Source of the DNA: Aphanomyces cochlioides
Lineage: Eukaryota > Oomycota > Saprolegniomycetes > Saprolegniales > Verrucalvaceae
Assembly (NCBI GenBank): GCA_019828595.1
Contig: JAHQRK010000004.1
Span: 930,001 to 994,000, forward strand
DNA: 64,000 nt
Direction: 5' to 3'
Shown here: positions 12,484-24,110 of the stretch, one piece after another
Layout: each line of letters opens with the position of its first letter
Numbering within the stretch: the stretch's first letter is position 1
The notes under the pieces: generated by a model
Databases searched by the model: none
What the model saw: only the letters and a program-made list of their open reading frames with translations
What the model was told of the DNA's origin: nothing
Made by a program: the position numbers and the translations under genes

Positions 12484-13337
12484 AGCCAGCGCATGAACAC
12501 CTCCATTAAGTCCGCATCTTGTCTATAGAACCGACTTGGACGCTCTCCATCAAGTCCGCCTATCTCCCCCACCACCACCCTGCCCATTCCCCTCGACTCG
12601 ATTAATATCGAGATATTTCACTTGAATAAAATATACTTACCTTAAATTCGATTTTTAAAATATTTAAAATCGATATAAATAAAGATTGCTTTTAAGCAGA
12701 TACTAGTAATTTCTACGTTTATATTGGATTTTGTATGCATCGAGAAAGTACAACATGGGGAGTATCGATCGGTAAACGTTTCCAGCTCTGTTTGTCAGTA
12801 TGATTTCAACTTTACGATAAGTCTTTCGAAGTGAATCGATCGACGATTAATCCTCGATGCAATTGGGTCCTCCTCGGTGTATTTTATTCACCGAGCTTCC
12901 AAGAAACAACCCTGGTGAAATAAATATTTGTTAAAAATATCATTTTGTAAAATATTTCCATAATTATTTTCAGTCGGGTTTTTAAATCATGATGGCAACA
13001 TAAGGGTGTATTGTACGTTTTTTACACATACATAAGGGCTAATCGAATAAGTCTATTGTTGTTTGACTTGTTTTCGTTTTTTACACATACATAAGGGCTA
13101 ATCGAATAAGTCTATTGTTGTTTGACTTGTTTTCTATACTGGGAAATCAATTTGAGCGCCTTCTATGTGTCTGTCTGCCAAGAATGGAGTTTGCAATTAC
13201 CTCAACAATTCACTGAATTTATTTTATTTTTGTTTTTTTCGGTGAATTAATGTGATTGGATCTTCTTTTTTCGAAGCGGACTTAATAAAAAGTGCCACGT
13301 GGGGCTGCGAGAACATCTTCAGTTGAGTTTTAGCATC
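12484..13337. other. AT-rich intergenic region
   Basis: About 850 bp between divergent genes. No convincing coding frame. It contains the 59-bp tandem duplication at 13017-13134 and otherwise AT-rich sequence; the last 100 bp should include the cyclophilin promoter. Confidence 0.6.
13017..13134. repeat. 59-bp tandem duplication
   Basis: Two head-to-tail copies (13017-13075 and 13076-13134), each starting GTTTTTTACACATACATAAG and ending GACTTGTTTTC. They appear identical, so the duplication is young or conserved. Confidence 0.95.
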
Positions 13338-13949
13338 ATGGCGGTGAAAGGCTGGTTGATTGTGCTCCTGGCGACGATCGCCGCAGTTATGGCGGCGAAG
13401 GGACCCAAGATTACGCACCAAGTGTACTTTGATATCACGATTGGCGGCAAGGATGCTGGCCGGGTTGTCATGGGTTTGTACGGCAAGACTGTCCCAAAGA
13501 CCGTCGAGAACTTCCGCGCATTGTGCACGGGTGAAAAGGGATTGGGCAAGTCTGGCAAGCCATTGTGGTACCAAGACAGCACGTTCCACCGCATCATTCC
13601 CGACTTTATGATTCAAGGCGGTGACTTCACCCACGGCACTGGCACTGGCGGCGAATCGATCTACGGCGAACGCTTTGAAGACGAAAACTTCAAGCTCAAG
13701 CACGAAGGCCCTGGCACGCTTTCGATGGCCAACGCTGGACCCAACACGAACGGCTCGCAATTCTTCATCTGCACGGTCAAGACCTCGTGGTTGGACGGCC
13801 GTCACGTTGTGTTTGGTCGCGTCGTGAGCGGCATGGACGTCGTCAAGGCTGTTGAAAAGGTCGGCTCGGGCGGCGGCACCCCATCGCAAAAGGTTGTTAT
13901 TAAGGCCTCTGGTGAATTGCCCGAAGACGAATTTGTTGCTGTTGAGTAA
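13338..13949 (+). CDS. Secretory-pathway cyclophilin (peptidyl-prolyl isomerase)
   Basis: Starts at the ATG at 13338 inside a longer open frame. Residues 1-20 ([20 protein letters not shown]) form a signal peptide. The rest is a full cyclophilin domain: [42 protein letters not shown] (catalytic Arg of FHRIIP), GSQFFICT, the Trp of [11 protein letters not shown]. The length of about 203 residues matches cyclophilin B. There is no KDEL-type retention signal (the C-terminus is EFVAVE), so it may be secreted or pass through the ER. It catalyses proline cis-trans isomerisation. Single exon, unlike most neighbours. Convergent with the PRP38-like gene, 27 nt between stops. Confidence 0.95.
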   Translation: MAVKGWLIVLLATIAAVMAAKGPKITHQVYFDITIGGKDAGRVVMGLYGKTVPKTVENFRALCTGEKGLGKSGKPLWYQDSTFHRIIPDFMIQGGDFTHGTGTGGESIYGERFEDENFKLKHEGPGTLSMANAGPNTNGSQFFICTVKTSWLDGRHVVFGRVVSGMDVVKAVEKVGSGGGTPSQKVVIKASGELPEDEFVAVE

Positions 13950-13976
13950 GCAAAGAAAGTAAATCGCATTGACGTG

Positions 13977-15858
13977 TTAGTCACTTGTTGTCTTCGGCTT
14001 GGACTTAGCACCTGCATCACCATACACTTCGACTAACTTGCGGCGACGTTCTTCAGCTTCCCATGACATCCGAGCCGCTGTCGTCTCCTTGGGCTTCTCC
14101 AACTCGACAAACTCGACGTCACGCTTCACAGGACTGCGAGAGCGCTTGCGAGTTGTAAAGCGATCTTGTTTCAACGACATAGCTCCTTTGTAGCTTGCCG
14201 GTCGTGCAGCATAATCTTTGCCGACCGCTTCTGCCTTGCGACGTTCTTTTTCTCGGACTTGAGCCATCAAATCTTCGGCCAAACTTGATTCCCTAGACGA
14301 GGAAGCTTGTCAAACCAAGTGTTCTTCGAAGCACGACGTACTTCTTTCTATCGCGGGATCGCGATCGGCGGCGGCTTGATCGATCTGGTGACGGCGAACG
14401 ACGATGCCGGCGGTGGTGGTTTCGATCCCTAGAGCGGTCCCTGGAACGGTCCCTTGAGCGATCTCTGGATCGGTCTCGTGATGAAGACCGATGACTGCTA
14501 CGATGATGGCGGCTTCGAGGATGATCTCGAGATCGTGATCGATGGTGGGAGCGATCTCTGGAGCGAGAACGTGACGGGGATTTCTTTTTGGGTCGGTCGA
14601 ACTCGATGTCGCCCAAGGAAATCTTCTCAGTGTTGCCATACTCTGGAAACGACACCTACGAGTTAAAGATGGATGTCATAAGAGATGCCCAAATGGAGCG
14701 AGGCATACCCAATAGGTCTGATCGGTAGGATCGACTTCGTCAATGACAGCATCGTACATCTGCACAAAGCCGTCAGGGAATAGAAGAACGATAAATATCG
14801 TACCGCTGGTGCATTCTCCTCATCAGCGTACAGTGCACGAACTTTGGTGCCTTTGACAAGCAGATCGACAATGTCTTGGTTCTCTTTCTCGCGTTTCTTG
14901 CGCTGTTCATGCAAGAGAAGCTACAGAGAACAAAGATCGTGACGATAAGATTAAGAAGAGAATACCTTGATCTTGATGCCATCTTGAATTTTCTTGGGAA
15001 TGCGCGGAAGAATCGTGTTGAAGTAGTTGACATCTTCGAGAAGAGTTCGAACCCATGCACCCATCGTTCTACATGATTGCCGCTGTGTGAGATACACAGA
15101 GAAGGGAATAGACATACGTTAGGATTTTGTCGTTTGCAGATGCATTGAATTCTTCCTCGTCGTCAAGATATGGCGCGTACCATTCCCACAACTTTTCAGG
15201 ATCGCAAGTGTATCGAAGGTACAGAAAGCCCACGCAGCGGATATATGGTGAGTCCTACATTTGTTTTGAGAATTCAATAGGAAGGAATGGCGCGGCATAC
15301 CACGTGCTTGAGCAATCCTTGCATTTGCTTGACAGTCAAGCGCATCGTACAAAACTTCAAGAGCAAGCAAAAGCAAGTCGATGGAATCCTGGACGTTCCT
15401 GCTGCCCATGGCTCTATAGAGATAGCGGTCAATACTTTAGCCCATTAAACATGACGCTTGCTCTACCTGCATGGTCGACACGGTAGTAAATTTCGTCGAC
15501 GACTTCATGATATGTCTTGAGTTCACTACAAAGAGATGAAACCACAGGATTCGGGGGCAAATGCGTACTAGAGCTTTCGAAAGTAGTCTGAATTCATAAT
15601 GTTGTCGAAGAGGAGCTTGTTGATGTTGTATGTCGTTAGATTCCCATGCCTACAGCGTGAAACAAGTCAGATCAATCATGCGAGCGTTTGTTGTTCGTAC
15701 AGCGGCAATTCGTTCTCTTTGATCTGTCGAGCCTCTTCCTCCGAGTACACGACTGCACTCGCAGTTGGAACGGAGACAGCTGCATAATACACAGGGGCAT
15801 TCATGCGATTCGCCATCGCTTGCTGGAATTCATGGCGGGACAGTGCACTCCGAGACAT
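13977..15858 (-). CDS. PRP38-domain pre-mRNA-splicing factor (PRPF38B-like)
   Basis: Start ATG at 15858 (a longer open frame begins with TTG only). Mini-exons give the PRP38 fold: LTTYNINKLLFDNIMNSDYF, then a region with DEIYYRVD, a segment CFCLLLKF..RLTVKQMQGLL, DSPYIRCVGFLYLRYTCDP, LWEWYAPYLDDEEEF, and FNTILPRIPKKIQDG. The last exons encode an Arg/Ser/Asp-rich tail (many RSRDR units, 14330-14600) and a basic, KRSRSPVKR-containing end. PRP38 proteins belong to the spliceosomal B complex and are needed for its activation; the RS tail is typical for contact with other splicing factors. At least seven introns of about 40-60 nt. Confidence 0.85.
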
Positions 15859-16288
15859 CTTCCACGGCTTGCTTGGGGTTCCAAGCAATTCAAAATATGA
15901 AAAAAATAGTTCAAAAATAAATTCAAATAAAGTAAAGAATTCTATTTACTGTTAAATCAAGAAAAAACAATTTTCAGTCGATTTTTGTATAATATCGGCA
16001 GTATTATTTTCTCAGTTTCCTAAAATTATATCCGTCAGAAACAATGACTTTATTGCATCTCGCCATTGCGAGTTGATCCAATGAAGGGAAAACATCTAGG
16101 TGCGCCGATGAGTACGATCTCTTCCCAGGATCATTCCAACATGTAGCAGAAATCCCTGCATAAGAACAGAACGCATACATTTTTGGGTTTAACAGTAAAC
16201 TCATATTTTTATTTTTGTCTATTTTGTTTTTGAATTATTATCCGGAAAGTCCATATTCCTCGACCATTGGCGGACATTTGGCAAGTTG
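15859..16288. promoter_or_regulatory. Divergent promoter region, AT-rich
   Basis: 430 bp between the PRP38-like and DUS1 starts. Very AT-rich, no supported gene. TTATCCGGAAA at 16238-16248 matches the palindromic core seen in other promoters, about 40 bp before the DUS1 start. Confidence 0.4.
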
Positions 16289-17550
16289 ATGTCGTGCGCC
16301 AAGCAAGTTGCCTCTGTCGCTCGTTCTCTAAGCACTATGACCGTCGACGCCGCTTCTACTTCATCTGTACGTGAACGTGCGATTGCTAGCGGCTGGAAGC
16401 TCTACAATGATTTGCATCAACCCAAGCGAATCGTCGCGCCGATGGTCGATCAATCGGAATTGGCCTTTCGCATGCTCGCGCGCAAATACGGCGCTGATCT
16501 TTGCTACACGCCCATGTTTCACGCAAAGATGTTCCAGGAAGATGCCACGTACCGTGCCACAGCTTGGCAAGTCGAACCGTCTGATCGACCGTTGTTTGTT
16601 CAATTTTGCGGCAACAATCCCGATATCGTGTTGAATGCCGCGCGTTATGTCGAGAACGATTGCGACGCCGTGGACTTGAACTTGGGATGTCCTCAAGGTA
16701 TTGCAAAGAAAGGTCGATACGGTGCCTTCTTGATGCATGAGCCCGAGGTCGTTCGCACGATTGTCGAGAAATTGAGCGCCAATTTGTCCGTTCCAGTCTC
16801 GTGCAAGATCCGCTTGTTACCGAAGTACGAAGACACGCTTGCATTCTGCAACATGCTCATCGATGCAGGTTGCTGCTGGCTTGTCGTTCACGGCCGAACG
16901 AAAGAAATGAACAAACATGTAGTCTCTCCCACCCTGTGGCATTGATTCTGACTTCTTACCATGTAGTTGGTCCGTGAATGTGACTGGGCGACGATTGCGC
17001 GGCTCAAGAAGGAATTGCCGATTCCAGTGTTTGCAAACGGTGGCATCGAAACAGACGACGACGTTGTGCGTTGCATGGAGGAAACCAACGTAGAAGGCGT
17101 CATGTCGTCCGAAGCCATTCTGGAACGTCCTGCTTTGTTTGCTGGTGACAAGGACAAAGACGGTCAACGCATTCGCCAGGTACGACACGCTCTATCGTCA
17201 TGTGTTCATGAGCTTCTTAGATTGATCTCGCCATGGAGTACTTGGAACTGGCCAAGCAATTCCCTCCGCCGGAAAAGTTTCTTCGCGCGCATCTCTTCAA
17301 GATCCTCTTCCAAGATCTCAAAGTCCACACAGACTTGCGTGAACAGACAGGCTTAGCTCAGACGCACGACGAACTTCTGGCCATTTGCGTCGAATTGAAA
17401 TCGCGGCTGGAGGCGGCGCCAGTTCCATTTACAACAGAAGAGTCTTGGTACCGACGGCACCGCAAGCAACAAGAAGCCGCCGACAAGAAACCTAAGATGG
17501 AGAAATGTGAAGACTCTGGCTTTGCAGACTTTAGCCTCCTCTTTGGCTAA
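16289..17550 (+). CDS. DUS1: tRNA-dihydrouridine synthase 1 (DUS1-like)
   Basis: Three exons (introns 16919-16966 and 17180-17220). It contains the flavin-binding TIM-barrel of Dus enzymes: RIVAPMVDQSELAFR, DLCYTPMFHAKMF, FVQFCGNNPD, VDLNLGCPQGIAKKGRYGAF with the catalytic Cys in LGCPQ, WLVVHGRTKEM and PIPVFANGGIET. These are diagnostic of the DUS1 group, which reduces U16/U17 in tRNA D-loops using FMN and NADPH. The N-terminus (CAKQVASVARSLSTM) is basic and could be a weak mitochondrial signal. The C-terminal 80 residues are helical and charged as in eukaryotic DUS1. Confidence 0.93.
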
Positions 17551-17641
17551 GAAATTGTCGTTCGATATCACACATTTGAAATGTCCATCGTAGAGTTGGA
17601 AGTATTCTCACAATTTTGAAATGTCCATCGCTGGCACATGG

Positions 17642-18490
17642 TCATTTGAGGTATTCGCGCAGGAACGGAAGTGCTTCTTCATCCCATGCTGCTTGGAACG
17701 CAGCCGCAACCGCCGGCTCGGTGAGTTCGCTGCGGTTCATCCATCCGTGTGCGACGTTTGGGAACTCGCGGAGTTTGGCAGGGATGCCGCGATCTTTGAG
17801 GATGCGCTCGACGTCGCCGCCCGGTTTGAGCCAGTCGCGATCGTTCCCAGCAGTCAAAATCAAATGTGGCACTGTAATGTCATGCGCAATCTTGATACCG
17901 CTGCGTTCTTCGCCATCGAGTAAGTCTTGAAGAAACCACGACGGATGGAATGAAATGGCTGCACTGAGATCGTTGGCTTGGACGCCGCTGTACCTTGCGG
18001 CAATCCAAGCTCCCCAGCAATAGCCCAACGCTGCAATCTTGTTGACACTGTGCACACTCTTGAAATGACGCACTACTTCATGAACTTTCGGCAAGAGGCT
18101 TTCAAATGGCCGCGCTTGGACCCACTCAGCGACTTTAGACAGGTCCGTCAAATACTCGGGCGTGATGTCCACTAGCGCCACTTTATAGTCTGCGCTGAGC
18201 TTGACGCAGTTCGCCTTGGTGCGGCCGCTGTCGGGACCCATCGCGTCTGGGAAGACCAAGACGAGATGCTCCGATGCCGCATTGTCGTAAAGAAGACGGG
18301 CGTCGAGCCAATCTTGATTGGCGTCTCGTCGCTCGTTGGATTCAATCTCGACGGTTCGGAATTGGGCGGACACCAGCTCATCTCCTCTTGCGCACTTCAA
18401 TGCAAATTGGAAAATGAAAGAAATCGAGCGCCCGAGGAGAAGCTTGATACGATCGTCGCATCGTCGCCTGTTGAACCCAATCCAAGCCAT
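17642..18490 (-). CDS. Dienelactone hydrolase family protein
   Basis: One exon, 282 codons. An alpha/beta hydrolase fold: VLVFPDAMG, the nucleophile elbow GYCWGAW with Cys as in dienelactone hydrolase, an acid residue in LTAGNDRDW and the His in PNVAHGWMNR. Together these give a Cys-Asp-His triad. Enzymes of the family cleave lactones or esters; the true substrate is unknown. The first 50 residues are basic and unlike the family, so translation may start further inside. It reads in the same direction as Nop14 upstream. Confidence 0.85.
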   Translation of the reverse strand: MAWIGFNRRRCDDRIKLLLGRSISFIFQFALKCARGDELVSAQFRTVEIESNERRDANQDWLDARLLYDNAASEHLVLVFPDAMGPDSGRTKANCVKLSADYKVALVDITPEYLTDLSKVAEWVQARPFESLLPKVHEVVRHFKSVHSVNKIAALGYCWGAWIAARYSGVQANDLSAAISFHPSWFLQDLLDGEERSGIKIAHDITVPHLILTAGNDRDWLKPGGDVERILKDRGIPAKLREFPNVAHGWMNRSELTEPAVAAAFQAAWDEEALPFLREYLK

Positions 18491-18645
18491 GCTGCTGGGT
18501 GTTTACAGCCTTGTTGGAATCTCTTTCTAGTGGCTGAGCAGTGTTTAGTCTGCCATGTTGGGCCAGTAATCTAGTGCTCCTACTGTACAGTGTGCTATTG
18601 TCCGCGCTGTGAGCGTCATGCCACGTCATGGAACAAAGAATGGTT

Positions 18646-21342
18646 TTATTTCTTACTGATGCGGCGCTTCTTGGCAGGTCCGGAGCCGCCACCCTTGATG
18701 AGCTCGCCGCCTTTTCGTACTTGCTGGTTGAACGTCGCGTTCTGTTCTTCCATCCATGCGCGGATTTCTTTCTGCTTGGCGTCTTTTTCAGCACGCCATT
18801 TCTTCTGCTCTTCCGTGCGCTGTCGGCTGAGGAAGGCGGCATCGCGACGCAATTCGCGGCTTGCACCTTTGCGTTCACGCTTGACTTGTCGCTGCAACTG
18901 TTTGAGCTGTGCTTTGTCGCGGTCGAGTGTCTTGTCCTTGCGCATCGCGTAATTCTCGTCGAACTTCGGTACAAACGTCGGTAACACCGTTGGAGCATGT
19001 GCTTGAAGGCGAAGCGGTCGTCGCGAGTCGAGTGACGCCTTGCTCTTGGCTTCTAACAGCGTCAACGTCGACACACACGCGGTCTTGAGCACTTTGGCTT
19101 TAATTTGTGACAATAGCTTTTGCAACGGCGAAAACAATTCGTGGTACGCGGCGAGGCTAGCGTACTGCGTCACTGCCGTCTCAACCATGGTCAATCTAAA
19201 GTCACGAGAAGCATGAGTCGCAAGATCCCCAATCGAAGAAGCTTACGTGGCTTGGAAAACTGCAGCGGCCATTTCAGCGTCAGATAATGTCTCTGTCAAT
19301 GGCAACTTCGGCAAAGACGTCGTCGAGGATGCCGAGTTGGCTTTGATAAATGCCTTGATGGCGTCGACAAACCATGCATTGGCGTTGTCTTCTTGGGCTT
19401 GAACCAACTGGACCAACTGCTTCAAGCAGTGGACGACTTCCGGCATGAATTTCGCCTTCTTCTCTGTGATATGGAGCGACAAGCCGCAGCAGAAGAGTGC
19501 TTTTCTCGCTTGATCAACGTTGCTCAGGCTTGCTTTAGCGAGACACTATCATCAACCACAGTGTTAAGTTCATCTCATGCGTTAGACAAACCTGGCCAAG
19601 GATCAATTCAATTGGAGTGACGACATTGTGTCGCAAATCTGTGACGGGGAAGACATTGCAAGCAACTCGAAGCAAGAGGAGCTCCCGCATGTCAGGGTAT
19701 GTCGCATCCTTCTTGTCCATCTTCTTGGCGAGTGTTGCGATGAATTCACGAAAGACTGTACCGGCGACGTTGGGCATGTCCTGCGCCATACTGAAAATAT
19801 GCGCCGCCAAGATGTCCGCCTAAACACGAAGTGAATGAAGAAGAGGAGATAAAGTTGTACGTCTTGATGGTTGTGTTTGAAATTGGAGGCCATCTTCAAG
19901 AAGTAGCGCACGAGCATGGCCAAAAACTTCTTCATCTTGTTTTGGTTCTCTGCGCTCACTTTCGGCGAGTAGTACTTGCGAATACGGTCGATAATTGTGT
20001 TGCGGTCTTGGGCTGTGTGGCCATATTGATTGAATAAATTCGTCAAGTCGGCGGGAACTTCGGGGCATGGAAGGACGTATGGCATCTCCTTGGCGGCTTC
20101 TTCTCGCCTCTTCAACGCAGCAGAACGCGCTTCTTCATCTTCTTCATCTTCGTCATCATCGTCTTCGTCTTTATCGTCTGCATTGTCACCGTCTTCTTGC
20201 TCTTCATCGTCTTCTTCCTCCTCCTCTTCGTCTTCCTCGTCTTCTTCATCGCCCTCTTCGTCGTCTTCATCACCAGCTTCCTCGTCATCGTCATCACCAT
20301 CTTCGCTGCCAGCTTGGTTGAATTCTTGATTAATTTGATAGTCGTCGACGAGTGAATCATCCGTTGCGCGTTTTGGCGGCAGCATGACAAGTTCTGGCTG
20401 CTTCTTCTTTGCTTTCTTTTGCGGCGCTTCGCTTTCGTCTTCATCCTGGCCATTCATGCGCGCAACACGCTTGCGTTCAAGATCTGCAAGCTTTTCATAC
20501 TCTCGTTTAGCAATTTCTTCCGGTGTGAGTTTGCGTTCCGTGGCTTTCGCCTTAGCTTCCAAGGCCAGTTCGCGGGCCATCTTGTCAAAATCGTCAGGTG
20601 CTTCTCGTGGTCGATCTTCTTTCTTTGGACGGAATTGCAGCAAGGACTGGAACTCAGCAAATCCGGCGTCCAATGCTTCTGTTGTTTCGTCCTGCGAAGC
20701 CTTATTCTTTTGCTTCTCGGCCTTGTACATCTTGGATTTCATCATGACTTCCTGCATGATTTCTTCATGAGTCTTCTTCTTTTCAGTGCCGTCTTTCGCG
20801 TCATTGCCTCCACCGCCAAAGTGGAGCTTATTCACAATATCGCGGCCCATCTTGTGGTCAAACGCATCATCAGGCTCATCATCGCTTCCTGCAATGTCAA
20901 TGTTGTCAAAGTCATCGATTTTCGCGCCACGATGTGTCAATAGATCATCTTCAGATTGATCGTCATCATCGTCGTTGAGATTGAACTTTGCAGCATTGCG
21001 TTGTTGATACTGCCTTTTCCTTTCGGTTTGAAAACGTGCAATCATCTTGTCTTCGAGTGACATTTCTTCATTCTGTTCTCCGAGACGTCGATCTTTGAAC
21101 TCGTTGTTCTTTTTCCGGCCTTGGAATTGCTTCAAGAGCGTCTTGCGGCGTCGTTCTTCCGCTTCCGCGCGAGCTTGGGCAACATTTCGACCCTGTCCTT
21201 TCGCGCGTTTGCCCAGCACTTCGTATTTGGATTTGGAATTCTTTTGCACATCGAACGCATTGCCTTTGCCTTTGCCAAAGGCAGCTTTAAGTCCCTTCGA
21301 TTTGGTGCGACCCACCGCCAGTGCCCTTTCCTTTTTTCCCAT
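18646..21342 (-). CDS. NOP14: Nucleolar protein 14 (small-subunit processome)
   Basis: Start at the ATG at 21342 (upstream frame opens with TTG). Four exons: 21342-19861, 19819-19592, 19545-about 19246 and then to 18646. The N-terminal half is basic (GRNVAQARAEAEERRRKTLL) with two acidic runs; the C-terminal half has the Nop14 core (VLPCPEVPADLTNLF, GTVFREFIATLAKKMDKK) and a very basic end, PAKKRRISKK. The length of about 850 residues is usual. Nop14 works with Emg1 and Noc4 in 18S rRNA processing and 40S assembly in the nucleolus. The first 435 codons and the promoter are repeated in inverted orientation at 30.6-32.2 kb. Confidence 0.93.
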
Positions 21343-21882
21343 CGCGGCAGCCAACTTCAAAATGCGATCAAGCGCCAACCAATGCGATTCTTCATTTTCA
21401 TTGGATGAAAATAAAATCTTTTAATCCAATGAAATAAATCCGAATTACCAAAATAATTTTCGATTAGCCACATATTTTTAATTATACCCAATGATATGCA
21501 TTATTACTCGGAAATACCAAAAAATGATTGGCTAATACAATATCTACATGTATCAGGATTTTTACGTTATCCTTTTAAACTCAATAAATCCATGGAAATC
21601 CGAATGAGTTTGTTGTGTTATGGATGAATAACATCAAAATTCCGACATGACTTAATCTTTGTATTTGGTATTTTATCCAATCCAATCACCCAATTGTCTT
21701 GTTAGCCAATCCACGACTACTGAAACAAAATGTGGTCCAATTGAAAGTCGTTTTGACACTGATGGCTTGAATCCGACTGATTCCGACATAATTTGTCGGA
21801 ACAGGGAAGGAAATATATGTATCGACATTCAAATTCTAAATACAGCCATAAACATCTCCATATTCGCACAGGCTCTGACATC

Positions 21883-23046
21883 ATGAGCCTTGAAGATCTG
21901 AAGAGAATCAACACGCAGAAGGCACGTGAAGGTGCCTTGAGTATCTTTAAGCGCTTCTTATGCGAAGAAAGCGTCAACATGCACACTGTAGACTTGTCCA
22001 TCGGTGGGGACAAATCTGGCTCTGTACTCGTCGCTCTAATGGATCGCTTTGGTAAGAAGACCAAAAAGTTGCCAAGGTTCTTGCTGGCTACAATGCCGAC
22101 GCGAAAGTTTCGCTCCTCAGTCTGACTGACTTCGACTGCTCGACGCTTGAAAAGATTCACGCAGTGAAGACACTCCTGTTCGAATGTTGCATTGGTCTTG
22201 CTGACACGCGGCTGAATGTTTCAGCCGTAGTGGTCGACACACTCTGCTCGTACTTCATCAAGTCGTTTTCTGAGATAAAGTCGATGAACCCACCATCGCC
22301 GTTGGTTGACCGTGTTGAAGAGGTACTTGCAGCATGGGTGTAGAGTACAGCGACTGGATCGCTTGGTCAAACCACTTGCAAACGTCCACTGAAAAGGAAG
22401 ACACTCTTCTGCTTGAACCAAGTCCATTACAATTGCAAATGATGAAACAGCAAGCAGCAATGATCGAAGAGCTGATAACTGTCAACAAGAAGTTGGTTGA
22501 CCGTGTCCGACATGTTGAAGCAAGACTCGAAGAGAAGACGGACAATGTAGCATGCGTGAACTCGGGAGACCAGGTAGAAGATCTCAACCCCATGACCGCG
22601 ACCATCGAAAGCCCGAAGGCTACCAAGCGACGAAGGGGTGGCGCATCAAGCCTTCTTGACACGTGGTACGAGTGGTATGCTTGCAAGGCGAATGCATCGC
22701 AAACTATTGGGCGCCAGAAGAAGTCGGATATGAGACTGCTCATTTCTTTCATGCAATTATTCCTAGACAACTACGAGCTCGATGACAGCGCGACTAGATT
22801 TCGTGACGACGTTTTGACTGTCGGTTCGATTGCAAATGCTGCGGTCGAGGCATTTTTCATGGAGCATGGCATCACGGCGCGAGCGGCAGGCACTGCATTA
22901 AAAGCTTTCAGACAGCTCCACAAGTGTGTACTCGTATTGTGCATTTCAACTCGCGTTTGCAAGCCGAGATGATTCTTGACCCCATTGCAAAGGCCATACG
23001 CCCGGGACTACAGCCTGTACTTTTGTCAGATGAAACAGTAGAATAG
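21883..23046 (+). pseudogene. Element-borne gene, probably frameshifted, function unknown
   Basis: Reading frames on the + strand inside the insertion: an N-terminal part starting SLEDLKRINTQKAREGALSI (ATG 21883), a shift or short intron near 22055-22075 into AKVLAGYNADAKVSLLSL..., a stop at 22343 followed in another frame by VEYSDWIAWSNHLQ, then a coiled-coil stretch (MIEELITVNKKLVDRVRHVE), a basic KRRRGG and a helical C-terminal domain (AAVEAFFMEHGITARAAGTA) up to the stop near 23046. The conserved helical character across frames suggests one protein of about 380 residues that has decayed or has unusual introns. I do not recognise a transposase or recombinase. Confidence 0.5.
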
Positions 23047-23099
23047 AGGTTCACTAACTCTACAATACAGTTTTACATGCATACTCTTCATACTTCTGC

Positions 23100-23181
23100 A
23101 AAGGTGAGTTGGCATTTTCAGTTGTGATAAAAAAGGCGAGCTCACCTTTTTCATCGCGATTGAAAATGCCAACTCACCTTT
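23100..23181. repeat. 82-bp near-perfect palindrome
   Basis: Outer arms of 21 bp are perfectly complementary (23100-23120 AAAGGTGAGTTGGCATTTTC... with 23161-23181), and the inner 20 bp on each side match with few mismatches around a GAGCTC centre at 23138-23143. Partial copies of the right arm, containing CAACTCACCTTTCCTATC, follow at about 23263-23282. Confidence 0.95.
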
Positions 23182-23639
23182 CCTATCTCAAGTAACTATG
23201 CCAACTCAATTATCTTCGAAATACTGTAGGTCTTCTCACCTTTTTTATCGCGATTCAAAATGTCAACTCACCTTTCCTATCGCATATGAAATTGCCAACT
23301 CAACTGTCTTCACAAATACGATTAAAACAATGACACATACATTTTGTGTATTATCAAATGTTAAGACTTCTTTCCAATTCTATATCCATGGCCGCCTCGA
23401 TGAGGCTTGCTTGCGCTAAAAAGCCCTCGCAGGGTGACGAACTAGTGCCAGCCGCCTTCTTCGCCATGACCACAAGATGAACGTCAATATTAAAATTGCA
23501 AAATGAAACTTGTTTGTTCTTTTCTATATGATGTTGAGTATTGGAACGAGAATATTAATAAAAATACGTTCATTAAATTATATGACATAAACACGGCAAT
23601 GACGCGTCGATCTAACCGCTTCCTTTCTCCTGAAATGAG

Positions 23640-24110
23640 CGTCACCGACAAACGCAGCAAGACAAGGCGGCGGCGAGACAAGGAGGCGGTGATACTAAGC
23701 AGCAGCGAGACAAGGCGGCGGCGTGTTATGGGGGCGGCGAGACATTGTGGCGGTCAGACAAGGAGGCGACGAGATCAAGCAACGGACAAGCCGGTGGCAT
23801 GACAAGGAGGCGGCACAACCAAGCGGCGGCTTGACATTGGCGCGGCTAAACAGAGCCGGCAAGACTAAGCGGCGGCAAGACAAGGCGGCGGCGCAACGAA
23901 GCGACGGCTTGACATTTGGGCGTCGAGACCTAGCGGCTGCAAAACAAAGAGCCAGCAAGACCAAGCGGCGGCGAGACCAAGCGGCGGCACGATAAGGAGG
24001 CGATAAGACTAAGCGGCGGCGAGACCAGGCGGTGACGAGACCAAGCGGCGGCACGACAAGGAGGCGGCGAGACCAAGCGGCGGTACGACAAGGAGGCGGC
24101 AAAACTTATT
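23640..24110. repeat. Degenerate purine-rich short-unit array
   Basis: About 470 bp of units like GCGGCGAGACCAAGC and ACAAGGAGGCGGC repeated with variation. The + strand is strongly purine-rich. All six frames yield Arg/Lys/Gln or Leu/Pro/Ser repeats, so these open frames are a by-product of composition. Confidence 0.85.

Noticed and set aside
16004..16204. Short - strand frame upstream of DUS1
   Set aside because: AT-rich, no motif, no splice-linked continuation.
20030..20329. Poly-Ser and Leu/His-rich frames opposite Nop14 acidic run
   Set aside because: By-product of GAA/GAT repeats read on the other strand; same at 31920-32222.
21342..21378. Longer N-terminus of Nop14 and similar extensions at 15888, 35630, 40475, 59620 and 59685
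   Set aside because: These extensions begin with TTG; the first ATG inside fits the families and leaves room for promoters.
21883..23046. Element gene considered as tyrosine recombinase (Crypton-type)
   Set aside because: The helical N-terminus is vaguely similar to a SAM-like domain, but the catalytic R-HxxR-Y set is absent; terminal inverted sites also argue against it.
23695..24102. Arg- or Ala/Pro-rich frames in the purine array
   Set aside because: All frames of the short-unit array stay open; composition artefact, not a gene.
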